64,000 bases of DNA from Chryseobacterium oranimense (GCF_025244725.1 NZ_CP104203.1:992001-1056000); one strand, 5' to 3'. Counted from the stretch's first letter, positions 33,452 through 42,721 are shown. The notes: generated from the letters alone by a model not told the origin. Numbers and translations are program-made.

Positions 33452-35782
33452 CTAATCAACTAAATTTCTTTCTTTATCAAAAGCTTCTGCAGCCTCCCTC
33501 GAAGCCTCCACCATCGCAATCAACGCCTTTTCAGTCTCATCCCAATGGCGGGTTTTCAAACCACAGTCAGGGTTTACCCACAACTGCTGAGCTGGAATAA
33601 CAGCTTGCGCTTTTTTCAGCAATTCAACCATTTCTTCTTTTGAAGGAACTCTTGGGGAGTGAATATCATAAACTCCCGGCCCGATTTCATTAGGATATTT
33701 GAAATCTGCAAACGCCTGCAGCAGTTCCATCTGGCTTCTGGAGCATTCTATGGTAATGACATCGGCATCCATTTCTGCAATATTCTGAATAATATCATTG
33801 AATTCGGAATAGCACATATGGGTATGAATCTGTGTGGCATCTTCCACATCGCTAGCCGAAATTCTGAAAGCTTCCACTGCCCATTTCAGGTATTCCTGCC
33901 ATCCGGATCTCCTGAGCGGAAGCCCTTCCCTGATGGCCGGTTCATCAATCTGTATAATTCTGATGCCTGCCTTTTCGAGGTCATTTACTTCATCACGAAT
34001 GGCCAGTGCGATCTGTTTACAGGTTAAAGAACGGGGCTGATCGTCACGGACAAAAGACCACTGGAGAATCGTGACCGGGCCTGTAAGCATTCCTTTTACC
34101 CATTTTTGAGTTAAAGATTGGGCATATTGGGACCAGTAAACCGTCATTGGATGCGGACGGTGAACGTCACCATAGATTACCGGAGGTTTTACGCAACGGC
34201 TTCCATAGCTCTGGACCCATCCGTTTTGTGTGAAGGCAAAGCCTGAAAGCTGTTCTCCGAAATATTCCACCATATCGTTGCGCTCAAATTCTCCGTGAAC
34301 CAGTACATCAATTCCGGTTTCTTCCTGCCAGCAGATGGTTCTTTCCGTTTCTTTTTTAAGCAGGGTGTCATATTGCTCTGCGGTCAGTTCTCCTTTTTTG
34401 AATTTTGATCTCCAGGTTCTTACTTCTTTGGTCTGTGGGAAGGAACCAATTGTTGTGGTGGGAAATAAAGGAAGCTGTAAAACTTTCTGCTGTTCTTCTT
34501 TTCTAACGCTGAACGGGCTGTTTCTTCGGGCATCATCTTCAGTAATTACCTCTACACGGTCCTTTACTTCATGATTATGGATCAGTGGTGAAATTTTTCG
34601 GGTATCAACGGCTTTTTTATTTTCTGCATATTGTTGTAAGGCCTGGTAATCTGCATTTCCTGATGCCAGTTTCTTTAAGGCTACAATCTCATATACTTTC
34701 TGTTTGGCAAAAGCCATCCATTGCTTGATTTCAGGAGACAGCGTTTTTTCGTCAGTTTCCAGATCAAGATCGAAAGGAGTATGAAGAAGGGAACATGAAG
34801 GGGCAATGAAAACCCTGTCTGAACCAATAGCACTGACAGCTTTTTGGATAAAGGCCAAAGATTTTTCAAAATCATTTTTCCAGATATTCCTTCCGTCTAC
34901 AATACCTAAAGATAGGCTTAATGTCTGAGGAATGGTTTGCAATACTTGTTCCAGCTGTTCCGGACAGCGTACCAGATCAATATGAAGAACATCCGCAGGA
35001 AGTGATGTGGCCAGAGAAAGATTGTCTTTTAAGCCTTCAAAATAAGTCGCGACAATGAATTTAAGATCCGGAAACTGTTTTCTGATTTCAGCATAAACGG
35101 ATTGGTAGATTGCCTTTGCTTTTTCGATAAGATCAAGTCCCAAGAAAGGTTCATCAAACTGAATCCAACTTGCTCCATGATTTTCCAGTTCTTTTAGAAT
35201 TTCAATGTATACCGGAAGGAGATTTTCTATAAGGTCCAGTCTATCAAAACCTTCTTCTTTCTCTTTTCCCAGAAGAAGATAGGTGAGAGGTCCTATGATT
35301 ACAGGTTTTGCATTTATTCCGACCTGTTTTGCATGGATAAATTCAGTGATGATTTTTTTTGAAAATAACCTGAACTGCTGGTTCTTCTGAAATTCGGGGA
35401 CAATATAATGGTAATTGGTATCGAACCATTTTGTCATTTCCATAGCGGTAATATCCAAGCCGTCCTGCTGGTAACCTCTGGCCATTGCAAAATAAAGGTC
35501 AAGTTCAGAATTGGAGGTTCTCACTGTGATTTCCCTGTAACGCTCCGGAATGGCTCCAACGGTTAAAGTCATATCCAAAACCTGGTCATAATAAGAAAAA
35601 TCGTTGCAGGGGATCAGGTCAATTCCTGCTTCCTGCTGCATCTTCCAGTTCTGCCTGCAGATGGTTTTCCCGGTTTCAAGGAGTTCATTTAATGATGCTT
35701 TACCTGACCAATATTGCTCGCAGGCTTTTTTGAGTTCTCTGTGGCGGCCAATGCGCGGGCTGCCAAGAATGTGTGTTTGCAT
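33452..35782 (-). CDS. metE: Cobalamin-independent methionine synthase
   Basis: A 776-residue cytoplasmic zinc enzyme that methylates homocysteine with 5-methyltetrahydropteroyl-triglutamate. The two homologous barrels are intact. The catalytic half starts near T-T-I-G-S-F-P-Q-T (about residue 440). Zinc and substrate motifs are H-T-H-M-C-Y-S and N-P-D-C-G-L-K-T-R near the C-terminus. The N-terminus (L-G-S-P-R-I-G-R-H-R-E-L-K-K-A) is canonical. A cobalamin riboswitch lies in its leader, so expression should fall when B12 is present and MetH can take over. An Lrp-family regulator is divergently encoded. Confidence 0.97.
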   Translation of the reverse strand: MQTHILGSPRIGRHRELKKACEQYWSGKASLNELLETGKTICRQNWKMQQEAGIDLIPCNDFSYYDQVLDMTLTVGAIPERYREITVRTSNSELDLYFAMARGYQQDGLDITAMEMTKWFDTNYHYIVPEFQKNQQFRLFSKKIITEFIHAKQVGINAKPVIIGPLTYLLLGKEKEEGFDRLDLIENLLPVYIEILKELENHGASWIQFDEPFLGLDLIEKAKAIYQSVYAEIRKQFPDLKFIVATYFEGLKDNLSLATSLPADVLHIDLVRCPEQLEQVLQTIPQTLSLSLGIVDGRNIWKNDFEKSLAFIQKAVSAIGSDRVFIAPSCSLLHTPFDLDLETDEKTLSPEIKQWMAFAKQKVYEIVALKKLASGNADYQALQQYAENKKAVDTRKISPLIHNHEVKDRVEVITEDDARRNSPFSVRKEEQQKVLQLPLFPTTTIGSFPQTKEVRTWRSKFKKGELTAEQYDTLLKKETERTICWQEETGIDVLVHGEFERNDMVEYFGEQLSGFAFTQNGWVQSYGSRCVKPPVIYGDVHRPHPMTVYWSQYAQSLTQKWVKGMLTGPVTILQWSFVRDDQPRSLTCKQIALAIRDEVNDLEKAGIRIIQIDEPAIREGLPLRRSGWQEYLKWAVEAFRISASDVEDATQIHTHMCYSEFNDIIQNIAEMDADVITIECSRSQMELLQAFADFKYPNEIGPGVYDIHSPRVPSKEEMVELLKKAQAVIPAQQLWVNPDCGLKTRHWDETEKALIAMVEASREAAEAFDKERNLVD

Positions 35783-35973
35783 GTTCTACACTTTTAAATT
35801 AAACAATAATGATTTTAAAAGCTCTTTAGAATGCTTCGCAATGCCACCGGGAAAGAATTTTCAGAGAATGAAACGGATACAAAAAGGACGTAATCTTCCC
35901 GTTAACGTGAAGAACGCTCAAAAAGTATCATCTGTATGACCTGAAGCTTCAGACCGCGAAAGCATTGTCCATT
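35783..35973 (-). promoter_or_regulatory. Expression-platform region between the B12 aptamer and metE
   Basis: About 190 bases of leader with no supported gene. No clear hairpin followed by a T run was found. Two distant segments can pair with one bulge: AATGCTTTCGC (complement of 35956-35966) and GCGAAGCATT (complement of 35830-35839). CTGAAGCTTCAG (35941-35952) is self-complementary. The switch mechanism is unresolved. Confidence 0.4.
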
Positions 35974-36135
35974 CAGAATAGGCAGGTCTCCTGGCTTGTA
36001 ACGGTTTTATCATCCTTCCCGCTTTGGCAGTGGATATTCCTGGATAAAACCTTTGGGGTATTACTTACAGTTGCGCGACAGCTCGTGATTTTCACACGAT
36101 TCCCTATTAATCTACGTTAGGTAAAACCTATCCTG
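35974..36135 (-). ncRNA. Cobalamin (B12) riboswitch upstream of metE
   Basis: Read on the minus strand, the region holds the classic AdoCbl aptamer parts in order: the 5' strand of P1 (CAGGATAGG), GGGAATCGTGTG followed by AAAATCACG, the conserved GCGCAACTGTAA core, and the B12 box GCCAGGAGACCTGCC (about 35981-35996). The closing strand CCTATTCTG pairs with the first strand with one G-U. The aptamer starts about 350 bases and ends about 190 bases before the metE start. Confidence 0.95.
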
Positions 36136-36299
36136 TTTGATGAAGGATGTTAAAGAACAAATCTGGGGTAAATTTAGCTATTAAAGTGAATTCATTGGAT
36201 TATTATAAAAAATTAAGAAAATAATTCTGTTTAATCAATATTGTTAAGTGAATAATTCTATATTTTTGAAAAAATAATCCCTAAAAAGAATTTTATCCT

Positions 36300-36761
36300 G
36301 TGGAAAGGCTTGACGAAAAGGATCTTCAACTGCTCAGAATCCTTCAAAAAAATGCGAAATTAACAGTAAAAGAGCTTGCAAAAGAGATCAATCTTTCACC
36401 TTCACCTGTTTTTGAACGGATGAAAAGGCTTGAGCAGGACGGATATATCAAACATTATGCAGCAGTTTTAGAGGCTGAAAAACTGAACCGGGGTTTTACT
36501 GTTTTTTGCCAGATCAAACTTAAAATGCATGACCGTGCGGTAGGAAATCAGTTTGTAGAGGATATTTTACAGATTGATGAAGTGGCGGAATGCTACAATA
36601 TTTCGGGAGATTTCGATTTTCTCCTTAAAGTTCAGGTAAGGGATATGAAGCACTATCAGGATTTTGTATTCAATAAGCTGGGATCACTGGATTCCATCGG
36701 GGGTGCACACAGTACTTTCGTGATGGCTGAGGTGAAGAACATTCATGGGGTGAGTATATAG
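36300..36761 (+). CDS. Lrp/AsnC family regulator divergent from metE
   Basis: A 153-residue regulator with a GTG start at 36300. The N-terminal helix-turn-helix is L-T-V-K-E-L-A-K-E-I-N-L-S-P-S-P-V-F-E-R-M-K-R-L-E (about residues 20-44). The RAM ligand-binding domain follows (E-C-Y-N-I-S-G-D-F-D-F-L-L-K-V near 95-109). It resembles the true Lrp branch (D-E-K-D-L-Q-L-L-R-I-L-Q). Such proteins respond to amino acids and act on amino-acid genes. Position next to metE suggests, but does not prove, a role in methionine metabolism. Confidence 0.9.
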   Translation: MERLDEKDLQLLRILQKNAKLTVKELAKEINLSPSPVFERMKRLEQDGYIKHYAAVLEAEKLNRGFTVFCQIKLKMHDRAVGNQFVEDILQIDEVAECYNISGDFDFLLKVQVRDMKHYQDFVFNKLGSLDSIGGAHSTFVMAEVKNIHGVSI

Positions 36762-36770
36762 AAACAAAAA

Positions 36771-36795
36771 TAGCATCTGAAAACAGATGCTATTT
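36771..36795. terminator. Bidirectional terminator between the lrp-like and AhpD-like genes
   Basis: AATAGCATCTG and CAGATGCTATT are exact complements with a four-base A loop and flanking A/T runs. Confidence 0.78.
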
Positions 36796-36823
36796 CAGAT
36801 TAAAAAATCATGTTTTTGAATTT

Positions 36824-37276
36824 TTAAGGCAGATGTTCCATTTTTATCACTGCATTTGGCTGATAGTCTTCTGTTAGGTTAAATATCTTCCCTAATTTCT
36901 GTGAAGCACTGATAAAGCTGGCAAACGTACACAGCTCTGAAATTTCTTTTTCAGAAAAAAAATCTCTCAGCATGCTGAAATGATCTTTGAGTATGGAACG
37001 GTGGTCTTTGCAGAAGAGCTCGGCAAAGCTCACGGCTACGGATATTTTAAGCTCTGTCTGACTGAAATCGGCTTTTCCGCCTTTTACCATACAGTATTCA
37101 CAGCCGTTTCCAAAGGCGAGGGTTCTTCGTACCTGTTCCAGCAGATTAGGGTCTAACGTTGTATTTTTAAAGAAAACTTCTTCAAGGTCGTTCCATTTTG
37201 CCAGGATCTCCGGGTTATGCCCGATCAGTTTTTCAAATGGTGTGTTTCCGTGGTTTGAAAATTCAATTGTTGTCAT
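36824..37276 (-). CDS. Carboxymuconolactone decarboxylase/AhpD-like protein
   Basis: A 150-residue all-helical protein of the AhpD-like fold. The redox-type C-E-Y-C motif (about residues 56-59, in F-G-N-G-C-E-Y-C-M-V-K-G-G-K) is at the family position, but the following general-acid histidine of AhpD (CxxC-x-x-x-H) is replaced by Gly/Lys, so peroxidase activity is uncertain. No signal peptide. It is divergent from a second Lrp/AsnC regulator 105 bases away, which probably controls it. Confidence 0.8.
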   Translation of the reverse strand: MTTIEFSNHGNTPFEKLIGHNPEILAKWNDLEEVFFKNTTLDPNLLEQVRRTLAFGNGCEYCMVKGGKADFSQTELKISVAVSFAELFCKDHRSILKDHFSMLRDFFSEKEISELCTFASFISASQKLGKIFNLTEDYQPNAVIKMEHLP

Positions 37277-37381
37277 ATTTTTTTATGTCAAATTTCTATT
37301 TAATTCATGTTATTTTAAAGTGGATTTAATGGTTAGATTTTATAATTTTGAAGAATTCCACTGATTTAATTTAAAAATACA

Positions 37382-37828
37382 ATGAAAATAGTTTTAGATG
37401 AATTTGATCATAAAATTTTAGATTTACTGATTGAGAATTCCAGGTTAAGTTATGCCGAAATAGGGCGAAAAATCTCCCTGTCTCAGTCTGCCACAAAAGA
37501 AAGAGTACAGAATCTTACCGATACCGGCGTGATCAAAAGCTTTACAGCAGATGTTGATTACGGTCTTCTCGGGTACAGCCTGAAAGTTATTATACATCTG
37601 AAATTTAAAAATGACGAGTTCAGAAGATTTATCGACCATCTGAAACAGTTTCCCGAGATCATCAGCTGTAAAAGGATCACAGGCGAATATTGCCTCATTG
37701 CCGAATGTATACTGAAAGACAGTGCTCATCTTGAAAATATAATCGACAGGCTGATAAAGTTCGGAATTCCTTCTACATCCGTCCAGCTGTCCGAAATAAA
37801 AACCAATCGTTTTTTTCAGACTCAATAA
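37382..37828 (+). CDS. Lrp/AsnC family regulator (second copy)
   Basis: A 148-residue regulator with an N-terminal helix-turn-helix (S-Y-A-E-I-G-R-K-I-S-L-S-Q-S-A-T-K-E-R-V, residues about 23-42) and a RAM domain (C-K-R-I-T-G-E-Y-C-L-I-A-E-C, about 97-110). It is divergent from the AhpD-like gene, and the intergenic region holds a TAATTTTG box (37343-37350) in its direction. It is quite diverged from the Lrp copy at 36.3 kb. The effector is unknown. Confidence 0.88.
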   Translation: MKIVLDEFDHKILDLLIENSRLSYAEIGRKISLSQSATKERVQNLTDTGVIKSFTADVDYGLLGYSLKVIIHLKFKNDEFRRFIDHLKQFPEIISCKRITGEYCLIAECILKDSAHLENIIDRLIKFGIPSTSVQLSEIKTNRFFQTQ

Positions 37829-37968
37829 GCGAAATTTTTATAGAAAGAAAAAACAGTATTCTAGCGAATACTGTTATTAGTCTTTAACCGTTAAATTGAT
37901 GCAATGTTAGTGGGTGATCATCGGCCTATTTACATGATTGCTTTTAAAAGGCTGATTTCCTTACTTTT

Positions 37969-38550
37969 TTAGATAATATTTTTAATTCGCAGGTACTGCA
38001 GCAGCATAATGGTCTTGGCATCCATAATCTCTCCGTTGTCTATCATAGCAAGAGCTTCTTCAAAAGGCAGCTCTAAAACTTCAATATTTTCACCTTCTTC
38101 TTCCAGCCCGCCTCCATCTGTGATCTTCATTTCATGAGAGTATTCAGCTGTGAAAAAATGCAGAATTTCGGTTACAGAGCCGGGTGACATATAGGCTTCA
38201 AATACTTTTTCTACTTTTGAGATTTTATAACCGGTTTCTTCTTCCGTTTCTCTTTTGATGCATTCTTCCGGGTTGTCATTATCCAGAAGGCCTGCACACG
38301 CTTCAATAAGCATACCTGTGGTATTTCCGTTGATGAAAGTAGGGAGTCTGAACTGTCTGGTTAAAATTACGGTGCCGGAAATTTTATTATACAACAGGAT
38401 AACCGCACCGTTTCCTCTGTCGTAGGCTTCTCTGCTTTGGGTTTCTTTATTTCCGTCCTTTTTTTCAATGGTGTAGGTTACTTTTTTTAAGGTATACCAG
38501 TTATCGGATAAAATTTCTGTTTTAAGAATGTTGATGTTAGGATTCTGCAT
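37969..38550 (-). CDS. nudK: GDP-mannose pyrophosphatase NudK (Nudix hydrolase)
   Basis: A 193-residue Nudix enzyme very like E. coli NudK, which hydrolyses GDP-mannose and related sugar nucleotides. Shared segments are Y-D-R-G-N-G-A near residue 43, V-I-L-T-R-Q-F-R near 61, the Nudix helix [23 protein letters not shown] (R-E-x-x-E-E intact) and Y-M-S-P-G-S-V-T-E near 120. Length matches (about 191). The first glycine-to-glutamate spacing of the generic box is one residue short, exactly as in NudK. Monocistronic. Confidence 0.92.
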   Translation of the reverse strand: MQNPNINILKTEILSDNWYTLKKVTYTIEKKDGNKETQSREAYDRGNGAVILLYNKISGTVILTRQFRLPTFINGNTTGMLIEACAGLLDNDNPEECIKRETEEETGYKISKVEKVFEAYMSPGSVTEILHFFTAEYSHEMKITDGGGLEEEGENIEVLELPFEEALAMIDNGEIMDAKTIMLLQYLRIKNII

Positions 38551-38683
38551 TGGATATTTTCTATATTATATGGTGTCCGTGATTGAAATGCTAAATTAAT
38601 ATTTCTTTTTCAACGGGCCTTTATAATCCTTTAAAATAAGGGAATCATTATAAAATAAACAGTTGATTTTTAAGTAAAATAAT

Positions 38684-40939
38684 TTATTTGCCTTTCAGAT
38701 GTTTCTTTAAATAGACGGAGGTTGCAGAATCGTTGGCAGATAATAGTTTTTCTACGGTTCCTTCGAAAACAATCTTTCCGCCAAGTTTCCCTGCTCCGGG
38801 GCCAATATCAATAATCCAGTCGGCCTGGGCAATGATATCCAGGTTATGTTCAATAACAATCAGGGTATTTCCTTTATTAACCAATTCCTGGAAGAAAGAA
38901 AGCAGTTTCTCATTATCGATGGGGTGGAGTCCTGTACTGGGTTCGTCCAGAATGATGATCTTATTGGTATGATTCAATTCTCTGGTCAGTTTTAAACGCT
39001 GCCTTTCACCGCCAGAGAAACTGTCCAGCCTTTGTCCGAGTGTGAGATAATCTAGCCCCAATTTGATCAGCAGGCTGAATTCATGTTCAAAGCCGGATTT
39101 CGGGAAAAAGTGCAGGGCTTCCAGAACGGTCATATTCATAATATCAGCTATATTTTTCTCCTGATATTCATATTTTAGAACCTGAGGTTTGTATCCTGAT
39201 CCATTACATACCTCACAAGGCTGTTCAATATCATCCATAAACGCAAGATCTATCTTTTCAATGCCTAATCCTTTACAATTGGGGCACGCGCCTTGTCCGT
39301 TTCTGCTAAAAAGTTTTTCAGAGACATGATTGGTGGCTGAAAAAAGCTTTCTAACCGTGTTTGACAGGTTAAGGTAAGTTAATAGGTTTGAGCGGCTACT
39401 CGCTGTGAAAACAGACTGATCCACTACAGTGACCTCAGGATAAAATAAAGGTAAGACTTTATTGATCAGCGTACTTTTTCCTGAACCGGCTACACCGGTT
39501 ACCACAGTCATGATTCCGGTGGGTATTTTTACATTGACGTTTTTTAAATTGTGAAGATTACCGTTTGTTATTTCGACAAAGCCTTTGGCAGGTCTTGGAT
39601 TTACATTATAAACTCTTTCTTTATTGAAGTAGGTACCTGTTTTGCTTTTCACATTTTTTAAATTCTTAAACGTTCCCTGATACATAATTTCGCCTCCGTT
39701 TTTTCCTGAACCCGGGCCCATATCGATGATCAGGTCTGCTATTTTAATCAGGTCGGGATCATGTTCCACAATCAGGACTGTATTTCCTTTATCTCTTATT
39801 TTTCTGATGATGTCCACGATATGATCAATATCCTTAGGATGAAGACCGATACTAGGTTCATCAAAGATATACAACAGGTCTACAAGGCTGTTTCCTAACT
39901 GCTTTACCATTTTTATCCGTTGGGATTCCCCTCCTGAAAGGGTGTCTGTTTGTCTGTCCAGGCTCAGATACTGTAAGCCTACATCAAGAAGGTTTTGAAG
40001 TTTTTTTTCAAGTTCCAGTATAATGGAAGCATAGGTTTCAGATGGTATTTCCCGGACAAAATTTAACAGATCATCGATGGATAAAGCGGTACAGTCTGCA
40101 ATGTTTCTGCCGTTTATTTTGCATGACAATACCTTTGAATTAAGCCGTTGTCCTTTGCAGACAGGACATTCTTTGGTAATAATGACTTTCTTTAAAGTAT
40201 CTTTTTTGGTGATATTCTCTTTCGAATCTTTTTTCAGAAATGAGTTTTCAATTCTCGGGATAACGCCTTTATATTTTACTGTTTTTCCCCATTGGTTATC
40301 GGGATTTTTCGGAGTGTGCTCTTCTGCATGCAGTAATAGTTCCCATTCTTGCTGAGTAAAATCTTTAAGCTTTTTATCATTATCGAAATAACCTGAATGA
40401 ATGTACCGGGTGAGCCGCCAGCCGCCAGGCTGAAATGTCGGGAACTGTATAGCACCTTCATTCAGCGATTTATTTTTATCAAAAAGAGTTTCTGTGTTTA
40501 CGGTTTGCACGTAGCCCAACCCTTCACATTCACGGCACATGCCCTGCGGATTGTTAAATGAGAATACATTGGAATAGCCGACAAATGGTTTTCCGATCCT
40601 GGAAAAAAGCAACCGGAGGGAAGCATAAATGTCCGTGGCTGTTCCTACTGTGGAACGTGCATTTCCCCCTAATCTTTTTTGATTGATGATGAAGGGAACA
40701 TTCAGATTCTCAATTTTATCAACATTGGGAACCCCGAAATGCTGCAGACGGTTTCTTATAAAACTATTCTGGGTCTCGTTGATCTGCCGCTGGGCTTCGG
40801 CTCCAATGGTTTCAAATACCAAAGATGATTTTCCGGATCCGGAAACTCCTGTGAAAACCGTTACTTTATTTTTTGGAATGCGTAATGAAATATTTTTTAA
40901 ATTATTCTGTCGGGCGTGGGTGATGATAATCTCTTTCAT
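38684..40939 (-). CDS. UvrA-like dual ABC ATPase (short, UvrA2 type)
   Basis: A 751-residue twin-ABC protein. The Walker A motifs are G-V-S-G-S-G-K-S-S and G-V-A-G-S-G-K-S-T. The signatures are L-S-G-G-E-S-Q-R and F-S-G-G-E-R-Q-R, each with a D-E-P-S-x-G-L-H-P Walker B region. Zinc-module cysteines are kept (C-R-E-C-E-G-L-G, C-P-V-C-K-G, C-P-N-C-K-G-L-G). It is about 190 residues shorter than UvrA, consistent with loss of the UvrB-binding insert, which places it with UvrA2/DrrC-like proteins linked to drug or DNA-damage tolerance. A MarR gene is divergent across a strong palindrome, pointing to inducible expression. Not the housekeeping uvrA. Confidence 0.9.
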   Translation of the reverse strand: MKEIIITHARQNNLKNISLRIPKNKVTVFTGVSGSGKSSLVFETIGAEAQRQINETQNSFIRNRLQHFGVPNVDKIENLNVPFIINQKRLGGNARSTVGTATDIYASLRLLFSRIGKPFVGYSNVFSFNNPQGMCRECEGLGYVQTVNTETLFDKNKSLNEGAIQFPTFQPGGWRLTRYIHSGYFDNDKKLKDFTQQEWELLLHAEEHTPKNPDNQWGKTVKYKGVIPRIENSFLKKDSKENITKKDTLKKVIITKECPVCKGQRLNSKVLSCKINGRNIADCTALSIDDLLNFVREIPSETYASIILELEKKLQNLLDVGLQYLSLDRQTDTLSGGESQRIKMVKQLGNSLVDLLYIFDEPSIGLHPKDIDHIVDIIRKIRDKGNTVLIVEHDPDLIKIADLIIDMGPGSGKNGGEIMYQGTFKNLKNVKSKTGTYFNKERVYNVNPRPAKGFVEITNGNLHNLKNVNVKIPTGIMTVVTGVAGSGKSTLINKVLPLFYPEVTVVDQSVFTASSRSNLLTYLNLSNTVRKLFSATNHVSEKLFSRNGQGACPNCKGLGIEKIDLAFMDDIEQPCEVCNGSGYKPQVLKYEYQEKNIADIMNMTVLEALHFFPKSGFEHEFSLLIKLGLDYLTLGQRLDSFSGGERQRLKLTRELNHTNKIIILDEPSTGLHPIDNEKLLSFFQELVNKGNTLIVIEHNLDIIAQADWIIDIGPGAGKLGGKIVFEGTVEKLLSANDSATSVYLKKHLKGK

Positions 40940-40949
40940 AATAATTTCA

Positions 40950-40978
40950 TTAACTTTGTTAATAGTTAACTAAGTTAA
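40950..40978. promoter_or_regulatory. MarR-type palindromic operator between the uvrA-like and marR genes
   Basis: TTAACTTTGTTAA (40950-40962) and TTAACTAAGTTAA (40966-40978) are 13-base inverted arms with 12 of 13 matches and a 3-base centre. They occupy most of the 48-base intergenic region, so binding would block both genes. Confidence 0.75.
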
Positions 40979-40987
40979 GTATTTTTT

Positions 40988-41410
40988 ATGAAACAGCAGG
41001 ATGATGATTTTTTTAATGTCTTTACAGATTTACAGTGTTTTATACTGGCCAATATGAATAAAGGCAATATCAGCGGGGTTACTGCAACCCATTACAATAT
41101 TATAGAATATATATACCGGAAAGAGGAAGTTACCGGAAAGCAGATTTCAACGGCATTTAATGTCAGTCAAGCTGCGGTGTCAAAGCAGATTAAGTTTTTA
41201 ATTAAAAATGATCTTATAGTGCAGAAGCAAAGTACTTCCGACAGAAGAATTTTTAATCTTTCCGCTACGGAAAAAGGGCAATTTTTGATCAACAACTCAG
41301 AGAACTTCCGGAAAAAAGTTGCTGATCAGGTTTCGGAAGCTTTAGATAATGCTGAATTACAGACACTCACATATCTGCTGAATAAAGCTTTGGAAAGCAT
41401 CAAGATATAG
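40988..41410 (+). CDS. MarR family transcriptional regulator
   Basis: A 140-residue winged-helix dimer. The recognition region is V-T-G-K-Q-I-S-T-A-F-N-V-S-Q-A-A-V-S-K-Q-I-K-F-L (about residues 49-72), and the wing holds S-D-R-R-I-F-N-L-S-A-T-E-K-G, the family D-x-R motif. The family usually represses divergent resistance genes and is released by small phenolic or drug ligands. Here the divergent gene is the UvrA-like ATPase, and the palindrome between them is the likely site. Confidence 0.92.
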   Translation: MKQQDDDFFNVFTDLQCFILANMNKGNISGVTATHYNIIEYIYRKEEVTGKQISTAFNVSQAAVSKQIKFLIKNDLIVQKQSTSDRRIFNLSATEKGQFLINNSENFRKKVADQVSEALDNAELQTLTYLLNKALESIKI

Positions 41411-41431
41411 ACTGAACTGAATTTCGCGGTA

Positions 41432-42343
41432 TTAATTCTTTTCTTTCAAGAGATCTTCCAAAGCTGTTTTTATATCCGGAAATTTAAACTTAAACCCTGT
41501 TTCCTGAATCTTTTGTGAAGATGCCCTTGAACCCTCCAATAACGCATCTGCCAATTCTCCGAATATCAATTTTAAAACAAATGCAGGAACATTGGGCATA
41601 AAAAGAGGCTTATTAAGTACTTCAGCGATCTTTCCGGTTAGATTTTCATTCGTGGTATGCTGAGGGGAAACGGCATTATAGGCTCCGTCAATAGCAGAGT
41701 CTTTCAAAGAGGCTTCATAAATCGAACAAATATCTTCAATATGAATCCACGGCATATATTGTTTTCCACTTCCCAAAGGAGATCCGATACCGTATTGTAT
41801 TGTAGGAACCATCTTTTTTAATGCACCGTCTTCCCTGGAAAGAACAACGGCGGTCCGTACTTTAACCACCCTTTCAGCCAGGTTCTGTTCCTTAAAATCA
41901 TCTGCTGCTCTTTCCCATAAAACCACCACTTCGCTCAGAAAATCATTGCCCGGAGGATCATTTTCAGAATAAATTTTTTCTGTAGTTACGGTTCCGTAAT
42001 AATTGATTCCTGAAGCCGAAATAAAAGATTTCAACTTTATTTTTTTCTTTTTTAAGGTTTTTAAAAGAAGCCCTGCAGAGTCTACACGGCTGGATATCAG
42101 TTCCCGCTTTCTTTCCTTAGTCCAGCGTTTTTCCGAAATATTGGCTCCTGCAAGGTGAATGATGTGGGAAACATTGTCCAGAGCAGATTCATCCATTGTT
42201 CCGTTTTTAATATCCCATTCAAAATCGCTAGCATGCTTTTTCTTCCGGGTCAGAAATCTTAGTGTGTATTCTTTCTCCAGTTTTTTCGAGAGTTTCTTTG
42301 CGATCATTCCGCCGGCACCGGTAATAAGGACAATTTCTTTCAT
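41432..42343 (-). CDS. TIGR01777 family NAD-dependent epimerase-like protein
   Basis: A 303-residue extended-SDR protein. The Rossmann glycines are in L-I-T-G-A-G-G-M-I-A (the family usually has G-x-x-G-x-x-G; the third Gly here is Ile-Ala), followed by I-H-L-A-G-A-N-I near residue 66 and S-A-S-G-I-N-Y-Y-G near 109 with the tyrosine motif. P-W-I-H-I-E-D and the C-terminal DUF1731 region are present. E. coli YfcH is the best-known relative; its substrate is unknown. It heads, in map order, a minus-strand group reaching to the arginase-like gene. Confidence 0.87.
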   Translation of the reverse strand: MKEIVLITGAGGMIAKKLSKKLEKEYTLRFLTRKKKHASDFEWDIKNGTMDESALDNVSHIIHLAGANISEKRWTKERKRELISSRVDSAGLLLKTLKKKKIKLKSFISASGINYYGTVTTEKIYSENDPPGNDFLSEVVVLWERAADDFKEQNLAERVVKVRTAVVLSREDGALKKMVPTIQYGIGSPLGSGKQYMPWIHIEDICSIYEASLKDSAIDGAYNAVSPQHTTNENLTGKIAEVLNKPLFMPNVPAFVLKLIFGELADALLEGSRASSQKIQETGFKFKFPDIKTALEDLLKEKN

Positions 42344-42371
42344 AATGTAATATTTGTGGGGTAATGTATGA

Positions 42372-42716
42372 TTATGACTGATTCTTTACAATCAGTACAA
42401 AATCCTCTTCTAAAAATTTATAGCCGTAGTCATAAATAAAACGGTATTCAGAGCCATTTTTATAAACTTTCAGATTCGTAAAATAATCGAAATCAAAACC
42501 CAAGCCATCCATCCTTGATCTGGCAATTTTTGCTTTACCGTCCGTATTTAGTTCCAAAAGAATACGGTAGTTTTTGCGGAGTTTATTGTTTACATTCCGC
42601 ATTAAATTGGTAGAATCCTTATTCTGCTTATTATTATAGGCATTCCTGCAGGCATCATTGCAGAATTTTTTATCTGCTCTCCCGATAATTTTTTCGCCAC
42701 ATTCAAGACAGTTCAT
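42372..42716 (-). CDS. Small zinc-ribbon protein (DUF2116-like)
   Basis: A 114-residue protein. The N-terminus is a compact zinc ribbon: C-L-E-C-G-E-K-I near residues 3-10 and F-C-N-D-A-C-R-N-A-Y near 18-27, giving four cysteines in two pairs. The remainder is helical and charged, then a beta-rich end. The pattern resembles small zinc-ribbon domains annotated DUF2116. No membrane segment. It lies five bases after the HPP gene and may be co-transcribed with it. Function unknown. Confidence 0.75.
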   Translation of the reverse strand: MNCLECGEKIIGRADKKFCNDACRNAYNNKQNKDSTNLMRNVNNKLRKNYRILLELNTDGKAKIARSRMDGLGFDFDYFTNLKVYKNGSEYRFIYDYGYKFLEEDFVLIVKNQS

Positions 42717-42721
42717 AATTT

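Noticed and set aside
35604..35939. 111-codon plus-strand frame over the metE leader
   Set aside because: It overlaps the 5' end of metE and the riboswitch leader; no protein features.
37852..37875. Terminator after the second Lrp/AsnC gene
   Set aside because: AACAGTATTC/GAATACTGTT forms a good stem but lacks a T run on the plus strand, so it was not listed as a terminator.
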